A DNA stretch of 12,070 nucleotides from Conidiobolus incongruus B7586 (Eukaryota > Entomophthoromycota > Entomophthoromycetes > Entomophthorales > Conidiobolaceae), in the NCBI GenBank assembly GCA_000697335.1, contig JNEM01011107.1, positions 1-12,070 of the forward strand. Reading direction: 5' to 3'. Below the pieces are notes generated by a model, which had not been told where the DNA came from, ran no database searches, and worked only from the letters and a program-made list of their open reading frames with translations. A program made the translations under genes and the position numbers. Of the stretch, positions 10,086 through 12,070 are shown piece after piece (the first letter of the stretch is position 1; each line of letters opens with the position of its first letter).

Positions 10086-11103
10086 TTAATATCTAGTATA
10101 TCTACCATTTGCTTTGTTAACTTCTTTAAATTTATAGGGTATAGAGTTAACTAGCTTCTTATATTAAGCAGGACTAATATTATTCTAAGCTTCTTGAATA
10201 TACTCCTAAAGTTGATTTAAATTTTTTACTAGGGGGAAAGCTTTAATTAATTTTTTTAATTGATCCTAAAGTTATTTAATTGGGTTAAGGAAAAGGAGAT
10301 TGAGGAGGCTATTTCATAATAGTTATTTTGTTATTTTTAAGCCATTTAATAATAAAATTTATATTATAACAAAGTGTATTATCTTGTTAGAAAATAATAT
10401 TTGATTTTTTTAATCTATACCACTTAATAGTTTTTTTCAATTCATTGTTTAGAATACTTTAGTATATCTCAGTATTAATTCCCTTATCAACCCTATAAAG
10501 ATACCTTATACCTAAAGATAATATATATCCCTAAATTATAATTAACCCACCATTGTATTTTTGGGTTATAATAATATAATGGTTATAAAGTGGTTCTTTA
10601 TCTTTTTTGAAACATCTAGCTCTTCTATTAAATTTATTAAGATATATCTTTGTTTCATTAGACTAAATAACTTTACTCTAGTTAATTTCAGTTTAACTTT
10701 AGTATTGACATTTAAACTTTTACCTAACTCTATAGTAAGACTTTTTTAATTAAGAGTGTTTTTTCTTAAAGTGTAAGTGGTATCTATTTTAATATAAAGT
10801 ACATATAATAGTATCAGTACTAACTAATATTCCTGCATAGCTTTGTAATTCTTGTTACACTTTTATAGTAGTATTATACTTACCTGTACTAACTAATCTA
10901 TAAATATACTTTTCATCATATTTATCTATAATTTTAACACACTTAAGTTTTAGTTTAGGTGTTTTTTTAACATTATTCTTAATAACTCTAATTATAGTAG
11001 ATTAACTAACACTAGTAATTCTAGCAATCTCATAAGTTGATTTATTTTCATTATAAAGTTGATTAATACATAAGTGAACTTTTTTAGAGAGAGATTTAAG
11101 CAT
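10086..11103 (-). pseudogene. Tc1-type DD34E transposase pseudogene, copy 2
   Basis: Starts with ATG at 11103 (MLKSLSKKVHL) and ends with GRYTRY and TAA at 10086. The 1018 bases correspond to about 339 residues, the usual length for Tc1 transposases. Seen in order: an N-terminal helix-turn-helix region (NENKSTYEIARITSV), KYNTTIKV and LQSYAGILVSTDTI of the paired-like domain, then the catalytic domain. The first catalytic Asp, in a VIWSDET-like motif, is Asn (codon 10657-10659). The second Asp is kept (10381-10383). The third Glu, in NPIE, is Lys (10275-10277). Spacing fits DD34E. Several TGG and CAA/CAG codons have become stops, and there is a one-base frame change between the second and third catalytic sites. 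It is inactive. Confidence 0.9.
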
Positions 11104-11211
11104 TATAATATTAATTTTAAAATATTAGCTTAATAGTTTTATAATATATATAATACAACAAAAGAAAAAGAAGATATATATAAGTTCTGTTATTTATACC
11201 CTTTTAACTTA

Positions 11212-11418
11212 TAAACCTGTAAATTTATAACTCACCTTGGTTAAATTTTAGGTTTTGATATATTAACCAATAGCTAATATAATATAATCAAATATAATTA
11301 GTTATAATCAATTAATATAGGTAAATTATATATTTTAATTTAAATTCATTTAATTAAGAATTATTTAAAATATAGATATTTATATAAATAATTTTGATTT
11401 TAACTTATTTTTGTAGGC
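11212..11418 (-). repeat. Right inverted terminal arm of Tc1-like copy 2, with outer and inner direct repeats
   Basis: Mirror of the left arm. The inner site is at 11221-11234 (complement TGAGTTATAAATTT) and the outer site at 11394-11407 (complement TAAGTTAAAATCAA), 173 bases apart against 175 on the left. The inner site matches the left inner site over AGTTATAAATTT and the neighbouring AGGTTT. About 108 bases of AT-rich leader separate the arm from the transposase ATG. Confidence 0.8.
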
Positions 11419-11420
11419 TA

Positions 11421-12070
11421 ATATTTTTATTTTATTAATGTCTAAAAAAATAAAAATAAAAATTAGATTTTAGATTTTGGAAAATTTTAAATAATTTCCT
11501 TTATTACTTTATAATAATCAATCTCATAATAGCTGATAATTTTAAATCAAATATTAATTTTATATTATTTATAATAATGAATGATTTTAAATAATTTATA
11601 ATCATTTTTTAATTTATATATAATTAAATTTTATGATTAATTTTTTGAAAAAATAATATAAAATTAAAATGATTATATATATATATATAATTTAAAAATA
11701 TAAATCCTTTTATATAGTCTATTTATAAATTTTAATTCTTGAAACCATTTATATATTTGAAAAAATTGAAATTAATACCTTTGTTTTTTTTCAATTATTA
11801 TTAATATTGGTTTATAGTATATATGAATTATTTTGTAATTATTGAGTTATTAGATATATATTAGTTATCTTATATAATCATTATAAAATATCAAATAATT
11901 GATAGTTAAATTATTAAAGTTATTTACTCAATATCAAAATATTTTATACAAATTATTTCTAAATTGATTATATATAATCGAAATATAAAAAAATAAAAAA
12001 TATTTATTATACTCTTAATTTTCTAATAATAAACTAATTGAGTAATTTTTTAACCAATTATATTTTTAAA
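11421..12070. other. AT-rich sequence without a recognisable gene
   Basis: About 650 bases of very AT-rich DNA to the window edge. No open frame of note, no transposon end and no structured RNA are visible. It does not resemble the missing right part of Tc1-like copy 1, which it would be expected to do if copy 2 had simply inserted into an intact copy 1. Confidence 0.7.
11674..11689. repeat. (TA)8 dinucleotide microsatellite
   Basis: Sixteen bases of alternating T and A in the AT-rich right end. Simple-sequence DNA. Confidence 0.8.

Larger units (their letters stand above)
9861..11418 (-). mobile_element. Tc1/mariner-like DNA transposon, copy 2: complete ends, TA duplication, IR/DR-type arms
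   Basis: A 1558-bp element bounded by TA at 9859-9860 and 11419-11420. The left end GCCTACAAAAGTAAGTTA and the complement of the right end, GCCTACAAAAATAAGTTA, differ at one of 18 bases. Inverted similarity recurs about 175 bases inward, making arms of about 205 bp. One transposase gene fills the middle on the minus strand. Tc1 elements move by cut-and-paste into TA. Size, target site, single gene and DD34E signature all fit Tc1. The element can no longer encode an active enzyme, but its ends look well kept, so mobilisation by a related enzyme elsewhere in the genome cannot be ruled out. Confidence 0.92.

Noticed and set aside
10561-10749. Plus-strand open frame of 62 codons
   Set aside because: It is antisense to the transposase relic, whose family is recognisable on the minus strand.
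5140-12070. CRISPR array, tRNA or rRNA genes, and mitochondrial origin of the AT-rich part
   Set aside because: No regularly spaced repeats or cloverleaf are seen. The AT tract joins a nuclear intron-containing gene and contains Tc1 and LTR insertions, so a mitochondrial source is unlikely.

Overview
The window looks like nuclear DNA from a filamentous fungus. It holds one intron-containing gene at moderate GC (about 40-45% by eye) next to a long, extremely AT-rich tract (mostly 10-20% GC by eye) filled with decayed transposons. The gene encodes a chitin synthase fused to an N-terminal myosin motor (class V/VII type), an architecture typical of fungi. Lineage cannot be fixed from the window. 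The canonical-looking P-loop and the AT desert would suit an early-diverging fungus, but an ascomycete with AT isochores is not excluded.

Positions 1-4181 (minus strand) carry the 5' part of the chitin synthase: 1360 codons in two exons separated by a 101-base intron, running off the left edge inside the glycosyltransferase domain. The visible protein contains the myosin-like motor, an acidic linker with nine glutamates, membrane segments, a cytochrome-b5-like stretch, and the start of the chitin synthase catalytic domain with its DAD motif. Positions 4182 to about 5030 are its AT-rich upstream region, with an (AT)10 tract, TATA-like sites and a G/C-tract cluster. A small, less AT-rich island at 5033-5139 carries a perfect splice-donor consensus on the minus strand and may be a non-coding first exon.

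Positions 5140-8283 are an AT desert in which I see no gene. Positions 8286-11418 hold two same-orientation copies of one Tc1/mariner-like DNA transposon, both with the transposase on the minus strand. The second copy (9861-11418, 1558 bp) is complete end to end, with a TA duplication and long inverted terminal arms of about 205 bp. Each arm carries two direct repeats (IR/DR layout). Its transposase is a recognisable DD34E enzyme that is now a pseudogene. The first copy (8286 to about 9858) is more decayed and lacks its right arm. It was interrupted by a 319-bp solo LTR (8769-9087, TG...CA, 5-bp duplication GCCAT), a fossil of an LTR retrotransposon. Positions 11421-12070 are again AT-rich with no recognisable gene.

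The transposon copies and the chitin synthase have no evident functional link. The desert looks like a graveyard beside one maintained gene, with most differences between the two transposon copies being C-to-T or G-to-A.
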